This document shows positions 54,571 through 63,315 of a stretch of 64,000 nucleotides of DNA, piece after piece (position 1 is the first letter of the stretch; every line of letters starts with the position of its first letter). Origin of the DNA: Desulfosporosinus metallidurans (GTDB lineage: Bacteria; Bacillota; Desulfitobacteriia; Desulfitobacteriales; Desulfitobacteriaceae); NCBI RefSeq assembly GCF_001936615.1, contig NZ_MLBF01000005.1:1-64000 (forward strand), in the 5' to 3' direction. The notes beneath the pieces are model-generated. The model did not search any database, was not told where the DNA came from, and was given only the letters and a program-made list of their open reading frames with translations. A program made the translations under genes and the position numbers.

Positions 54571-55647
54571 CTATCCTCTGATCGGTGCTCCCTCTTTGTT
54601 AAAATACTTCTTGCCAAAGGACAAACTCACATTGACTAAAGCGATCATCACAGGCACTTCGATGAGCGGTCCGATAACGGCTGCAAACGCGGCTCCAGAG
54701 TTAATTCCAAACACCGCGACAGCAACAGCAATAGCCAGTTCAAAGTTATTGCTCGCTGCTGTAAACGCTAAGGTGACCGTTTGACCATAAGGGAGTCCTT
54801 GGCGCCATGCCATATAGAAAGAGACAAGATACATAATAGTAAAGTAAATCAACAGCGGTATTGCAATTCGTACGACATCCAACGGAACAGAAATAATTTT
54901 CTCACCTTTGATCGAGAACATGATAACAATCGTGAAGAGCAAAGCAATGAGCGCAAGAGGGCTAATCTTGGGGACGAATTTTTTCTCGTACCACTCTTTT
55001 CCTTTCATAGGCAACAGTATAAAGCGCGTCAGCATCCCCGCAAAGAAGGGAATTCCCAAATAAACAAGAACACTTTGGGCAATCTCCCACATACTAATGT
55101 TAACATTAATATTCAAGGCAAAACCGAGCCAATTTGGTAGGACGGTAAGAAAGATGAAGGCATAAACCGAATAGAATATAACCTGGAAAACAGAATTCAG
55201 CGCCACCAACGCTGCCGCATACTCTGAGTCTCCTTTAGCTAGACTGTTCCAAAGAATGACCATAGCGATACAACGAGCCAAGCCAATCATAATCAGTCCG
55301 GCCATGTACTCTGGGTAACTATGCAAAAAGATCACGGCGAGAGCAAACATTAAAATTGGCCCAACAATCCAGTTTTGAATTAAGGATAAAGTCATGACTT
55401 TACCATTTTTAAAGACACGTCCGATTTCTTCATATTTCACTTTTGCCAGAGGCGGATACATCATTACGATTAACCCAATGGCAATCGGGATATTGGTCGT
55501 TCCCACCTGAAACTGGTTAATAAAACCCGACGTACCTGGGAAGACAAACCCTATGCCCACACCTACTGCCATTGCCAAAAAAATCCACAGGGTTAAATAG
55601 CGATCTAGTGTTGATAACTTACGACTTACTGGCAAATCAACATTCAT
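54571..55647 (-). CDS. acr3: Arsenite efflux permease Acr3, copy 2
   Basis: 358 residues, ten predicted membrane segments, [13 protein letters not shown] with the essential Cys. It is almost the same protein as copy 1 over its whole length, with most changes conservative (for example [10 protein letters not shown] against [10 protein letters not shown]). It exports As(III) and could be energised by ArsA encoded downstream. It lies directly after arsR paralogue B. No metallophosphoesterase gene lies between, unlike copy 1. Confidence 0.94.
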   Translation of the reverse strand: MNVDLPVSRKLSTLDRYLTLWIFLAMAVGVGIGFVFPGTSGFINQFQVGTTNIPIAIGLIVMMYPPLAKVKYEEIGRVFKNGKVMTLSLIQNWIVGPILMFALAVIFLHSYPEYMAGLIMIGLARCIAMVILWNSLAKGDSEYAAALVALNSVFQVIFYSVYAFIFLTVLPNWLGFALNINVNISMWEIAQSVLVYLGIPFFAGMLTRFILLPMKGKEWYEKKFVPKISPLALIALLFTIVIMFSIKGEKIISVPLDVVRIAIPLLIYFTIMYLVSFYMAWRQGLPYGQTVTLAFTAASNNFELAIAVAVAVFGINSGAAFAAVIGPLIEVPVMIALVNVSLSFGKKYFNKEGAPIRG

Positions 55648-55704
55648 TCTTTAATCATCCTCCTTGTTATGTTTCTCATCCTAGCATTACCGGAATTTAC
55701 TTTC

Positions 55705-56031
55705 TTAAATAGGACATCCTTTAGAATTCATTATCTTTTTCTCGTCCTCCTCAGCTTTTGGAAACATAGGCATAAGCAAAGCCAGCAGTGGATTTCCCAT
55801 ATTCAGCGAATAATAGTTCCATTGTCCGCCACGGCGTTCCTTCATGAATCCCGTTTGACGCAGACGTCTCATATGTTGGGACACCCCGGGCTGGCTTATT
55901 CCCAAGACTTCTGTCAAATCACAGACACACAGTTCCCGACCCTGCAGTAACGCTAAGATTCTCAACCGCGTTTTATCTCCCAATACCTTGAATTCCTCAA
56001 CCATTGTTTCAATACGCGGTTCAGTATACAA
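55705..56031 (-). CDS. arsR: ArsR-family repressor, paralogue B
   Basis: 108 residues starting at TTG 56031 behind GGGAGGGGGT. Winged helix-turn-helix with ELCVCDLTEVL and SQPGVSQHMRRLRQTGF, and the conserved late Cys (SKGCPI). It differs from paralogues A and C mainly at the two ends. It controls acr3 copy 2 and probably arsD-arsA. Its promoter region has replaced the end of a response-regulator gene (56082), showing that the arsR-acr3 unit was inserted or rearranged here. Confidence 0.92.
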   Translation of the reverse strand: MYTEPRIETMVEEFKVLGDKTRLRILALLQGRELCVCDLTEVLGISQPGVSQHMRRLRQTGFMKERRGGQWNYYSLNMGNPLLALLMPMFPKAEEDEKKIMNSKGCPI

Positions 56032-56065
56032 TGAGCCTACCCCCTCCCTCTAATTAATGTATTGC

Positions 56066-56088
56066 TTATATAAGTATATTATTATATA
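56066..56088. promoter_or_regulatory. ArsR operator/promoter element B
   Basis: Contains the shared core TATATAAGTATATTATTATA directly upstream of arsR paralogue B. It lies against the truncated 3' end of the response-regulator gene. Confidence 0.65.
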
Positions 56089-56366
56089 TTTTTGTTTTTT
56101 GCAAGTCGTATTAAGATTACAATTCGCATATCGGGCAGGTCTCGTTTCAACTTCTTGGCACATTCAAATCCATTTAATTCGGGCATACTCAAGTCCAAGA
56201 CGAGAATATCCGGTTGGAGAACTTGTGCTAAGCGACAAGCCTCATTTCCATTAGCTGCTTCGCCTACCACTTCAATATCTTCTTCACGGTCTAATAGGAT
56301 CTTCAAACCCTTACGTAAGACAGAGTGATCATCCGCCAATAAGACACGAATCAGGTTCAATCTCAT
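56082..56366 (-). pseudogene. Response regulator, receiver domain only (truncated)
   Basis: The receiver is well preserved to about residue 83 (LLADDHSVLRKGLKILL, Asp in ILVLDLSMPELNG), then runs into the AT-rich arsR promoter (ILIRLAKNKNI). The Thr/Lys end of the receiver and the whole LuxR DNA-binding domain are absent. It overlaps the kinase gene by 38 bp. As it stands it can accept phosphate at best poorly and cannot bind DNA. Confidence 0.8.
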
Positions 56367-57579
56367 CTCTCCTCTTGATCGCGCAACTCAAGGGGATATG
56401 CGCCTTTACAATTGTCCCTTGTCCAAGTATTGAGGTGATTTCCAAGCTTCCCTGATAGTAGCGCAAGCGGTTTTTCAACTCGCTTAAACCTCCGGTAGAC
56501 TCCTCAAAATTAGCCAGTTGCTGGGGCTCGATCCCTACTCCATCGTCCTTGATTTGAATGGCCAACTCGTGATCACAAACACAGAACGTCAGCTCGACAA
56601 GTCCGGCTTGCGCATGGCGTTGGATATTTTCTAATCCTTCCTGGGCAATCCTAAAAATGAGAATCTCAATTTCGGACGGAAAACGCATATCTTGGGCACC
56701 AAGTGCGGAAAACTCTACCCAAACTCCCGCCTGACTTTCAAACCAACGGATATAACTCCGCAGGGCAGTCCATACTCCCAAGGTATCCAAAACAGATGGC
56801 CGTAATCGTTCGGTTAGTTCGGTAATCTCGGAAATACTTTCGCGCAGAATAGATTGTGCAACAAGATAATCTTCCCCCGCTTCATTCAGGTCCCCAGGCT
56901 GGATTGTTGAAGAACTCTTTGGAAGCATCCCCAGACGCATAAGTGCTGCACTTAGGGATTGTCCTATTTGCTCATGAAGGCTGGTGGCCAGAGCCGCTCT
57001 TTCTCTCTCCATCTTATTCCATGAATAGGTGTACGCTTGGAGTGCCTGCTCAGTTTTTTTATTGTTGGAAGCGTTCCTCGTTACAAACCAGGTTCTTACC
57101 CGCAAGCCACCCTGAATGCGCCGTGAAATCATAAAAACGGCAAGCAATAATAAATCTACCCCTAATAATGGGTGATACTGTTCCTTGATTTTTCGAAGCG
57201 GCAAATCGGAAATTCCAGCTCTGAACTGATAAAGCCCAAGGAAAGGCATCTCAAAGTTCACTTCACCCTGGGTATACCTCTGCCGACTTTTCAGTAAGAC
57301 GTGTTGGTCCTGATCCAAAAGTTCGAGAAATGTCAGATTGCGATCGAATTCCAGAAGGTGCTCAAAGACCGGGTTGACTTTATCCATAGTTTCTTCATTC
57401 AGAGAGTTTCCCAGCTCGACCCCTGCATGACGCACGGATACTAGTGCCTCTTCATGCATTTGTGATTGAACATGTTGTAGTGATAACCTTTCTGCCCAAA
57501 AGACTCCAAATCCAAAGAAGGCTAAAAGAAGACAGACACTCAGTTCCCAATGCCAGACAAATCGTTTCTCACGGCTCAT
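56329..57579 (-). CDS. NarX-type sensor histidine kinase 4
   Basis: About 416 residues from ATG 57577-57579 (GAGGAG four bases before). TM1 about 10-30, a short external region (about 33-135), TM2 about 138-152, no clear HAMP, then a degenerate HisKA_3 with LHEQIGQSLSAAL (HE in place of HD) and an HATPase domain (IKDDGVGIE). No binding-protein gene adjoins it and its regulator is truncated, so its pathway is probably dead or rewired. The AT-rich palindromic stretch at 57601-57625 resembles ArsR operators. Confidence 0.82.
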   Translation of the reverse strand: MSREKRFVWHWELSVCLLLAFFGFGVFWAERLSLQHVQSQMHEEALVSVRHAGVELGNSLNEETMDKVNPVFEHLLEFDRNLTFLELLDQDQHVLLKSRQRYTQGEVNFEMPFLGLYQFRAGISDLPLRKIKEQYHPLLGVDLLLLAVFMISRRIQGGLRVRTWFVTRNASNNKKTEQALQAYTYSWNKMERERAALATSLHEQIGQSLSAALMRLGMLPKSSSTIQPGDLNEAGEDYLVAQSILRESISEITELTERLRPSVLDTLGVWTALRSYIRWFESQAGVWVEFSALGAQDMRFPSEIEILIFRIAQEGLENIQRHAQAGLVELTFCVCDHELAIQIKDDGVGIEPQQLANFEESTGGLSELKNRLRYYQGSLEITSILGQGTIVKAHIPLSCAIKRRDEIEPDSCLIGG

Positions 57580-57774
57580 AGCACTCCTCAATTCAACCTT
57601 TTATATAATTATATAATTATATATTTTTCTTGTAAATCCCAAATTTCCCTAATTCACATAAAAATCCATCCCATGTGCTTCATACATCCCTGTAAGTACC
57701 ACCCAGTCATCGATTAGATCAATCAACAAAAAACTATCCCCCCGATTTACATCGAGGGGTAGCAACGCCTTATA

Positions 57775-58440
57775 TTATTCAGTTCGCTCCATTTTATCCG
57801 TTAATCCTTCTTTTTCCTCTTCTAAAAAACCCCTTAGCAAATATGCCATGCCTCGATAAAAATCGGTATCCGCTTTCATCTCTAACACTTTTACAAACTC
57901 CAACATCCACGAATTGAGATGGGCCTGAAAAAACTCTACTTGCCATTCTTGCAGCCGTTTCTGATCCTCAACCTCTTGGGCAAGACTGGTACGGCGACAA
58001 AGCTCAGCCATAAAGAAGAGCTCAATGGCGACATGATCTGGGATGAGATCCCAGCCCTCCGCAAAGACAATCTCCCACTCTCCTAAAATACGATGCATCT
58101 CCTGAGCTGGTTCTTGCCATAGACGCCCATACGTCCCATCAATATTGCGATGGGTATAGCATGACTCATACGGAAATGTAAGTTTGAGGCCAGGCACATT
58201 AAACAAAGCATCATAGTTCAGTTGAAGTTCTTCAAAATACTTGGGGGCTTCCTCTGCTTTTTTTAGGGCTTCTAAGAGTTCCTCTTTGCCAAAAATGTCA
58301 GGCAACCCCATTTGAAGTTGCTCACGAAAACTTGGATTGAGCCACGAGTCATCAATTTTCCGAGCTAAAGACCCTGCAAACAAGTTATATAGAACTGCAC
58401 GGGTTTCCGACTCGTTTTGGAAATCCGCAGCCTGAGTCAT
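57775..58440 (-). CDS. TorD/DmsD-family chaperone, orphan copy
   Basis: 221 residues, nearly the same as the TorD of operon 2 (21082) along its whole length, including YESCYTHRNIDGTYGRLWQEPAQ and WDLIPDHVAIELFFMAELC. AAGGAGG precedes the ATG. No molybdoenzyme gene is next to it; instead it follows arsR paralogue C by about 30 bp, in the same direction. It may serve the TtrA-like enzymes in trans, or be left over from a duplicated operon. Control by arsenite through ArsR would be unusual. Confidence 0.88.
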   Translation of the reverse strand: MTQAADFQNESETRAVLYNLFAGSLARKIDDSWLNPSFREQLQMGLPDIFGKEELLEALKKAEEAPKYFEELQLNYDALFNVPGLKLTFPYESCYTHRNIDGTYGRLWQEPAQEMHRILGEWEIVFAEGWDLIPDHVAIELFFMAELCRRTSLAQEVEDQKRLQEWQVEFFQAHLNSWMLEFVKVLEMKADTDFYRGMAYLLRGFLEEEKEGLTDKMERTE

Positions 58441-58471
58441 TGACTCGCCTCCTTAGTCTAATCTTACATTC

Positions 58472-58798
58472 TTAAGTAGGGCATCCTTTAGCATGCATTA
58501 GCCGTTCTTCGTCTTCCTCGACCTTTGGAAGCGTGGGCAAAAGCAAGCCAAGAAGCGAATGTTCCCCATTCAGCGAATAATAAATCCATTGCCCTCCCCG
58601 GCGTTCATGCACAAAGCCCGTTTGACGCAGCCGCCTCATATGTTGGGACACCCCAGGCTGGCTTATTCCTAAGACTTCGGTCAAATCACAGACACATAAC
58701 TCCCGACCCTGCAGTAACGCTAAAATTCTCAACCGCGTTTTATCCCCAAGCACCTTAAATTCTTCAGCCATCTCCTCAATGCGCGGTTCAGAGCCCAA
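58472..58798 (-). CDS. arsR: ArsR-family repressor, paralogue C
   Basis: About 108 residues from TTG 58796-58798 (GGGGGT six bases before, as in paralogue A). ELCVCDLTEVL metal site, SQPGVSQHMRRLRQTGF recognition helix, late Cys (AKGCPT). It is almost identical to paralogue A in its first 85 residues. The gene downstream is the orphan TorD and not an arsenic gene, which suggests a shuffled promoter-regulator cassette. Confidence 0.9.
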   Translation of the reverse strand: MGSEPRIEEMAEEFKVLGDKTRLRILALLQGRELCVCDLTEVLGISQPGVSQHMRRLRQTGFVHERRGGQWIYYSLNGEHSLLGLLLPTLPKVEEDEERLMHAKGCPT

Positions 58799-58831
58799 AC
58801 CCTTACCCCCTTTCCGATACTCGTACATTCC

Positions 58832-58854
58832 TTATATAAGTATATTATTATATG
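58832..58854. promoter_or_regulatory. ArsR operator/promoter element C
   Basis: Third copy of the core TATATAAGTATATTATTATA, directly upstream of arsR paralogue C and followed by TGTTTT as in copy A. Confidence 0.65.
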
Positions 58855-58942
58855 TTTTCTAGAATTGCAACTTTGAATTCATATTCCAAACTACCCTAAA
58901 TTTTTTCAATTTTGCCTCTTGCATTTTGCGAATTAAGTGCTA

Positions 58943-58978
58943 ATATGATTATATTATCACTTTCTAATATAATCATAT
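58943..58978. promoter_or_regulatory. Palindromic operator upstream of the AhpD-like gene
   Basis: Perfect 14-bp inverted repeat ATATGATTATATTA / TAATATAATCATAT with an 8-nt spacer, 24 bp before the start codon. It overlaps any plausible promoter and is the likely site of a dimeric regulator, perhaps one of the ArsR proteins. Confidence 0.6.
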
Positions 58979-59002
58979 CGCAAATTAGAGGAGGCAAAAC
59001 CC

Positions 59003-59380
59003 ATGTCAACTGTAAAACTCATCCAAGATCAAGATGCATCCCCGGAGGTTAAACACATTTTTGCTCACCTTGAGGAAGAAAAAGGAATGGTCCCGCCTAC
59101 GTTTCGTGCCTTAGCGAACTTCCCCGATTACATGAAGGCAACACTCATGAAGATGAAAACTGTCATGGCCCCTGGAAAAATCGACGCTAAAACAAAAATG
59201 CTGATTGCCTTGACCACATCCATCAACAACAACTCAGACATGTGCATCGCCAGCCATACCAAACAGCTAAGGAACATGGGAGTCACGGATGAAGAACTCT
59301 TGGAAGTTATCGCGGTCATTGACGGTACAGTTGGGCTGAACCGAGTTAATACAGGCCTTCGCATCTTCCCTCAAGAGTAA
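59003..59380 (+). CDS. AhpD-like / carboxymuconolactone decarboxylase family protein
   Basis: 125 residues, all-helical. The signature LIALTTSINNNSDMCIASHTKQLRNMGVTDEELLEVI is present. The motif has Cys-x3-His (CIASH), lacking the first Cys of the AhpD CxxC pair, so classical disulfide peroxidase-reductase chemistry is doubtful. GAGGAGG precedes the ATG. The MFS gene follows about 160 bp later on the same strand, so both may respond to the palindrome upstream. The role is unknown; an oxidative or thiol stress function is inferred. Confidence 0.85.
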   Translation: MSTVKLIQDQDASPEVKHIFAHLEEEKGMVPPTFRALANFPDYMKATLMKMKTVMAPGKIDAKTKMLIALTTSINNNSDMCIASHTKQLRNMGVTDEELLEVIAVIDGTVGLNRVNTGLRIFPQE

Positions 59381-59539
59381 ACCCCTCCAACCCGGGAATG
59401 ACCGAATTAGCCCATGCTTTTCAGATCAGTGAGCTAAGGTTAAAGCGGTCATTCCGGATTCTTAAACTCGAAAATAGTGTACAGGTTACGAATGCCGTGG
59501 TCCAAGCTGTCCTCAGTATTGACTAAGGAGGTTAAGAAT

Positions 59540-60961
59540 ATGTCGACTCCTATATCTACCGTACCTGTAGCAAAACAAAAACGTTCTTATGTTTTAGCTT
59601 GTGTTGCTACAGGTGCCTTTCTCTCCACGTTTGACGGTGGAGTGGTTAACGTCGGACTGCCACGTATGGCAGCAGAATTCAATGTCAGCCTGTCCATGAT
59701 TCAATGGGTGCCCTCCGTTTATTTGCTGACCATGTCTGCCTTACTCCTAATTTTTGGAACATTAGCTGATATGTTTGGACGAAAAAGAATCTATAATGGT
59801 GGGTTTGCTTTAGTCGCCATTTTTTCATTCCTCTGTATTCTGACCAATAATGTCTACCTCTTGATCCTTACCCGAGTTTTGCAGGGGGTTGGTGGGGCAA
59901 TGATCATGGCCAACGGTTTAGCCATTGCCACAGAGAATTACCCCCCCGAGCAACGTGGGAAAAACATTGGTTTCCTTGGATCAGTAGCCGCTATTGGCAG
60001 CCTGGCAGGGCCTTCGCTCGGTGGGATCGTGATTGGTCTCTGGGGCTGGCGCATGATTTTTGTTCTGATTACAATTGTGGCAACCACTGGTTTCTTAGCC
60101 TCACACTATATCATTCCTGCAGATCATGGTAAGGAACGCTCCAGTAAGAAGTTTGATAGTTGGGGAGCCCTTTACGTCATCATTGGAATGGTTAGTTTCA
60201 TCTACGGCGTCTCCAATCTCAATGATTTTGGCTGGTTGTCCCCGACGATTCTTACTAGCGGTACAATTTTTATTATCAGTCTTATCGCCATCGTTATCCG
60301 TGAAAGAAAAGCGCTTAACCCCATTCTAGACTTTGAACTCTTTAAAATGCGAATTTTCTGGACATCGATTGTTGCCGCTCTTATTTCCTTCATCACCATG
60401 TATTCCAGTACCGTGCTCCTCCCCTTTTACTACCAAAAAGTCTTAGGATATACGCCTCAACTTGCTGGACTGTTTATGATGGCCTTTCCCCTCGGCATGG
60501 CGGTTATGGCAACCTTCGCCGGACGGCTCTCTGACAAAATCGGCTACACCTTTTTAACCAGCAGTGGTATGATTCTCAATGCCCTCGCCTTAGTTCTCTT
60601 GGCCAACGTCGGCGAGAAAACTCCGGTTATCCAAGTGATTCTAGCCGTCTTCGGCATGGGGGCCTCCTTGGGCCTTTTCCAAGCCCCGAACAATTCCTGT
60701 ATTATGGGAGTGGTCCCTAAAAATAAACTAGGAGCAGCCTCTGGAATAAGCCAACTGGTTAAAAACTTGGGTATGGTCTTAGGGATTACCCTTTCCGTTG
60801 CTATTTTCCAACATAGCATGGACTCCAAGGTTTCCCTCGCCTATGTTCCCGCTTTTTTGCATAGCACTGGGATCGTCTACTATTTAGCTGCTGGCTTAAG
60901 TATCATCGGTGCCCTGTTTTCCCTTAATCGTGGGGGCAAAGGGATTGCTAAACCTCAATAA
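59540..60961 (+). CDS. MFS drug exporter, DHA2 (14-TM) type
   Basis: About 473 residues with fourteen predicted membrane segments. Motifs of the family are present: FLSTFDGGVVNVGLPRMAAEF (motif D1 region), GTLADMFGRKR (motif A) and LTRVLQGVGGAMIMANGLAI...GLWGWRMIF (motifs B and C). ATG 59540 follows AAGGAGG; an open extension upstream has no ribosome site. It should export a drug or organic toxicant by proton antiport. The substrate is unknown; organoarsenical export is possible in this context, but nothing in the sequence shows it. A degraded copy of its last 150 bp lies at 63316. Confidence 0.9.
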   Translation: MSTPISTVPVAKQKRSYVLACVATGAFLSTFDGGVVNVGLPRMAAEFNVSLSMIQWVPSVYLLTMSALLLIFGTLADMFGRKRIYNGGFALVAIFSFLCILTNNVYLLILTRVLQGVGGAMIMANGLAIATENYPPEQRGKNIGFLGSVAAIGSLAGPSLGGIVIGLWGWRMIFVLITIVATTGFLASHYIIPADHGKERSSKKFDSWGALYVIIGMVSFIYGVSNLNDFGWLSPTILTSGTIFIISLIAIVIRERKALNPILDFELFKMRIFWTSIVAALISFITMYSSTVLLPFYYQKVLGYTPQLAGLFMMAFPLGMAVMATFAGRLSDKIGYTFLTSSGMILNALALVLLANVGEKTPVIQVILAVFGMGASLGLFQAPNNSCIMGVVPKNKLGAASGISQLVKNLGMVLGITLSVAIFQHSMDSKVSLAYVPAFLHSTGIVYYLAAGLSIIGALFSLNRGGKGIAKPQ

Positions 60962-61553
60962 TCCAGTTAAGTTCCAGATGATCCTAAAATAGTTCTGACA
61001 CTCTGACAACGGCATTAAAACTAAAAATTGCTGTGCTAAAGTTATTTCAGGTGATGGGGCTCACCTTATAAATGCCAACAGCTAATGGCTCCTACTTTCA
61101 AAGTAGGAGTCAATTTTGTTTTCTTAAAATCATTCGGAATATTTAACCAGTAATCTTTTTCATAAAGAGGTCTGCAATACTTACGTATATATAGTAGGCA
61201 TTTAAACTATTTTTCATCCTAAAAGGAAAGGTGGGAAATTTTGTTGACAAACTATTTTATGAAAATTTCGATTTATTTGCCACGATGGGGATCTTGCTAT
61301 TCTACAAATTCTCGGAACAAAACGGGGCTGTAACAAAACTTAGTTTTGTTACAGCCCCGTTTTGTTATCTACCAGCACTATCATCCTGAGGAGACCTCAT
61401 CTCCAGTAAAAAACAAGCCACCACCCCGTTTTCCAACCTAGAATCACCCCTTCCATCTCATGTGGTCTACCCCCAAAATAGGGACTAGAGGTGCTCCCTA
61501 CACCCCTGTAAACACAACCCCATCATCGATAAGATCTCGGGGGCACACTATGC
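60962..61553. other. Gene-free stretch with two hairpins
   Basis: No gene seen. It holds a 10-bp hairpin (61089-61109, CTCCTACTTT/AAAGTAGGAG) that may end the MFS transcript and the large palindrome at 61316-61366. Confidence 0.6.
61316..61366. repeat. Perfect 25-bp palindrome
   Basis: Arms of 25 bp (61316-61340 and 61342-61366, inner part GGGGCTGTAACAAAACT) are perfectly complementary around one base. It could be a bidirectional terminator or a dispersed REP-like element; no protein gene touches it. Confidence 0.65.
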
Positions 61554-61799
61554 TTATTGAGGCAAAGCTTGTTTTAATATCTCCACCACGCGCGCGCGGT
61601 TGGGAACTTTCCCCACCAGCTTGACCACTTCATCAATAACGAGAGCCGGAGTACTCATCACCCCATAAGAGATAATCTCGGCCACATCCTGCACTTTTTC
61701 GATCTCCACGACAATCCCTAAATCATCAACGGCCTCTCGAACAACTTTTTCTAACTTGGCGCAATTAGAACAGCCGGAACCTAAAATCTTAATATTCAT
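61554..61799 (-). CDS. Small thioredoxin-fold disulfide protein, copy 2
   Basis: 81 residues with ILGSGCSNCAKLEK (CxxC) and MSTPALVIDEVVKLVGKVP, closely like the protein at 6024. It is the last gene of an arsR-permease-thioredoxin operon, a frequent combination in anaerobes. A GTG one codon upstream of the ATG is an equal alternative start. It may reduce or carry the permease substrate; the exact role is unknown. Confidence 0.88.
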   Translation of the reverse strand: MNIKILGSGCSNCAKLEKVVREAVDDLGIVVEIEKVQDVAEIISYGVMSTPALVIDEVVKLVGKVPNRARVVEILKQALPQ

Positions 61800-61867
61800 C
61801 ACAAGTCACTCCTTATTATCTTTGTCAGCAATTTGGCATTATTACCTATTGCTATGACTAATTCAAG

Positions 61868-62818
61868 TTAAACAAATATCCAATTAAACAAATACCCTAC
61901 GAAAATAATCGCTACCGACATAATCCCCACAAAAATGCCAAGTAATTTAGGTTTTAAAACTTTGCGCAAAATAATCATTTCCGGCAAACTTAAAGCGGTA
62001 ACGGCCATCATGAAGGCGAGAACCGTACCTAAAGCCATCCCTTTTTCCATCAGTACATGGACAATGGGAATGATCCCAGCTGCATTGGAATAGAGTGGCA
62101 CGCCGATAAGCACTGCCAATGGAACAGCAAGTAGGTTATCCTTTCCAGCATATTTAACTAAGAAATCAGCAGGTGCATAGCCATGCATTGCGCCACCGAT
62201 GGCTATCCCAATAATGACATACAGCCAGACCTTTTTCAGAATGTCCACAACATATTCCCAAGCATACTCTGCCCGTTCTCTCCAAGTTAAGGCCGCCAAT
62301 TCTGTTTCGCCCATTTTAATGTCGTAAACATACCCCTCCACCAGATGTTCCAGTTTAAGTTTTCCAATCACCAATCCGCCGACAATGGCAACGGTAATCC
62401 CAGTAGCGATGTAAATAGCTGCAATCTGCCAGCCAAACATCCCCCAGAGCATGATCAAGGCCACTTCGTTCACCATCGGCGAAGAGATAAGGAAGGAAAA
62501 GGTAACCCCCAAGGGTACCCCAGATTCTACAAAGCCGATAAAGACCGGCACTGCGGAGCAGGAACAAAACGGGGTCACGATCCCTAGCAAGGCCGCCATA
62601 ATATTCCCAACATATTCTCGTTTACGGCTTAAAATTTTCTTAGTACGTTCCGGTGGGAAAAAGCTACGGATCAGTGAAACCAAAAAGATGATCGTGCCCA
62701 ACATTAAAAAGATCTTAATCGTATCATAGATAAAAAAATCAACAGCGGCACCTAGGTGGCTGTTCGGTAGAAGCCCAAATAGTGTGTAGGCTACATAATC
62801 AGCAAACATTTGGAGCAT
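61868..62818 (-). CDS. DUF318/YraQ-type permease (ArsP-related)
   Basis: About 316 residues with eight or more membrane segments. The family motif TPFCSCSAVPVFIGFVESGVPLGVTFSFLISSPMVNEVAL, with a CxC pair, is present, as is the second-half repeat GVPLYSNAAGIIPIVHVLMEKGM. ATG 62816-62818 is chosen for AGAGGA about nine bases upstream. Relatives include ArsP, which exports trivalent organoarsenicals, but the family is broad. The CSC motif and the ArsR gene upstream support a metalloid or thiol-reactive substrate (inference). Confidence 0.87.
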   Translation of the reverse strand: MLQMFADYVAYTLFGLLPNSHLGAAVDFFIYDTIKIFLMLGTIIFLVSLIRSFFPPERTKKILSRKREYVGNIMAALLGIVTPFCSCSAVPVFIGFVESGVPLGVTFSFLISSPMVNEVALIMLWGMFGWQIAAIYIATGITVAIVGGLVIGKLKLEHLVEGYVYDIKMGETELAALTWRERAEYAWEYVVDILKKVWLYVIIGIAIGGAMHGYAPADFLVKYAGKDNLLAVPLAVLIGVPLYSNAAGIIPIVHVLMEKGMALGTVLAFMMAVTALSLPEMIILRKVLKPKLLGIFVGIMSVAIIFVGYLFNWIFV

Positions 62819-62872
62819 AATAATCAGTCCTCTCATTAGTAGGTTCTTCTTGCGTCCTGCTTGTGTCCTTCT

Positions 62873-63163
62873 TTACATTCCGTCCGCCCTCTCTTCCGCT
62901 ATACAGTAATAGACGAATTTTCCCCTTCTGCGTCCCTCTACCAAGCCCGCATTTTCCAAAACCTTGAGATTACGTGAAGCTACGGATTGGTTCATCTGAA
63001 AGTGATCCATCAGTTCGCAGACACATAGTTCCCCTTTTTCTAAGACCCGAAACATTTTAAGGCGTGTTTCATCCCCCAAGGCCTTATAGCGTTTAGCTTC
63101 CTGGCGGATTTTACATTCATCATTACCCAAAGCCAGTCTAGTCATTGGCAATTCTTTAAACAA
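62873..63163 (-). CDS. arsR: ArsR-family regulator of the permease operon
   Basis: About 96-99 residues. The metal site is ELCVCELMDHF and the recognition helix NQSVASRNLKVLENAGL. The start is uncertain: ATG at 63172 has GAGGAG directly against it with no spacing, while TTG at 63161-63163 has the same site at eight bases. Upstream at 63253-63285 lies a direct repeat (AATATGTAAATATAC / AATATGCAAATATAC) with further AT-rich half sites, the probable operator. It heads the permease-thioredoxin operon. Confidence 0.88.
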   Translation of the reverse strand: MFKELPMTRLALGNDECKIRQEAKRYKALGDETRLKMFRVLEKGELCVCELMDHFQMNQSVASRNLKVLENAGLVEGRRRGKFVYYCIAEERADGM

Positions 63164-63252
63164 ATGGTTCATCTCCTCTAAACACAGTATCGCGCTTGCC
63201 TCATCAGTCTCAAATGGTTTATGTTATTAATTATACTAAGATATTCATATAT

Positions 63253-63285
63253 GTCAATATGTAAATATACTAATATGCAAATATA
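63253..63285. promoter_or_regulatory. AT-rich direct repeat, probable ArsR operator
   Basis: Two 15-base repeats differing by one base (AATATGTAAATATAC and AATATGCAAATATAC), one base apart, about 85 bp upstream of the arsR start. A related half site (ATATTCATATATG) lies just before. Confidence 0.5.
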
Positions 63286-63315
63286 CAAATACTATTATTA
63301 AAATGAGAAATGAGA

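Noticed and set aside
63237..63300. AT-rich repeats as a CRISPR array
   Set aside because: Only two 15-base repeats one base apart, no spacers and no cas genes; better explained as an ArsR operator.
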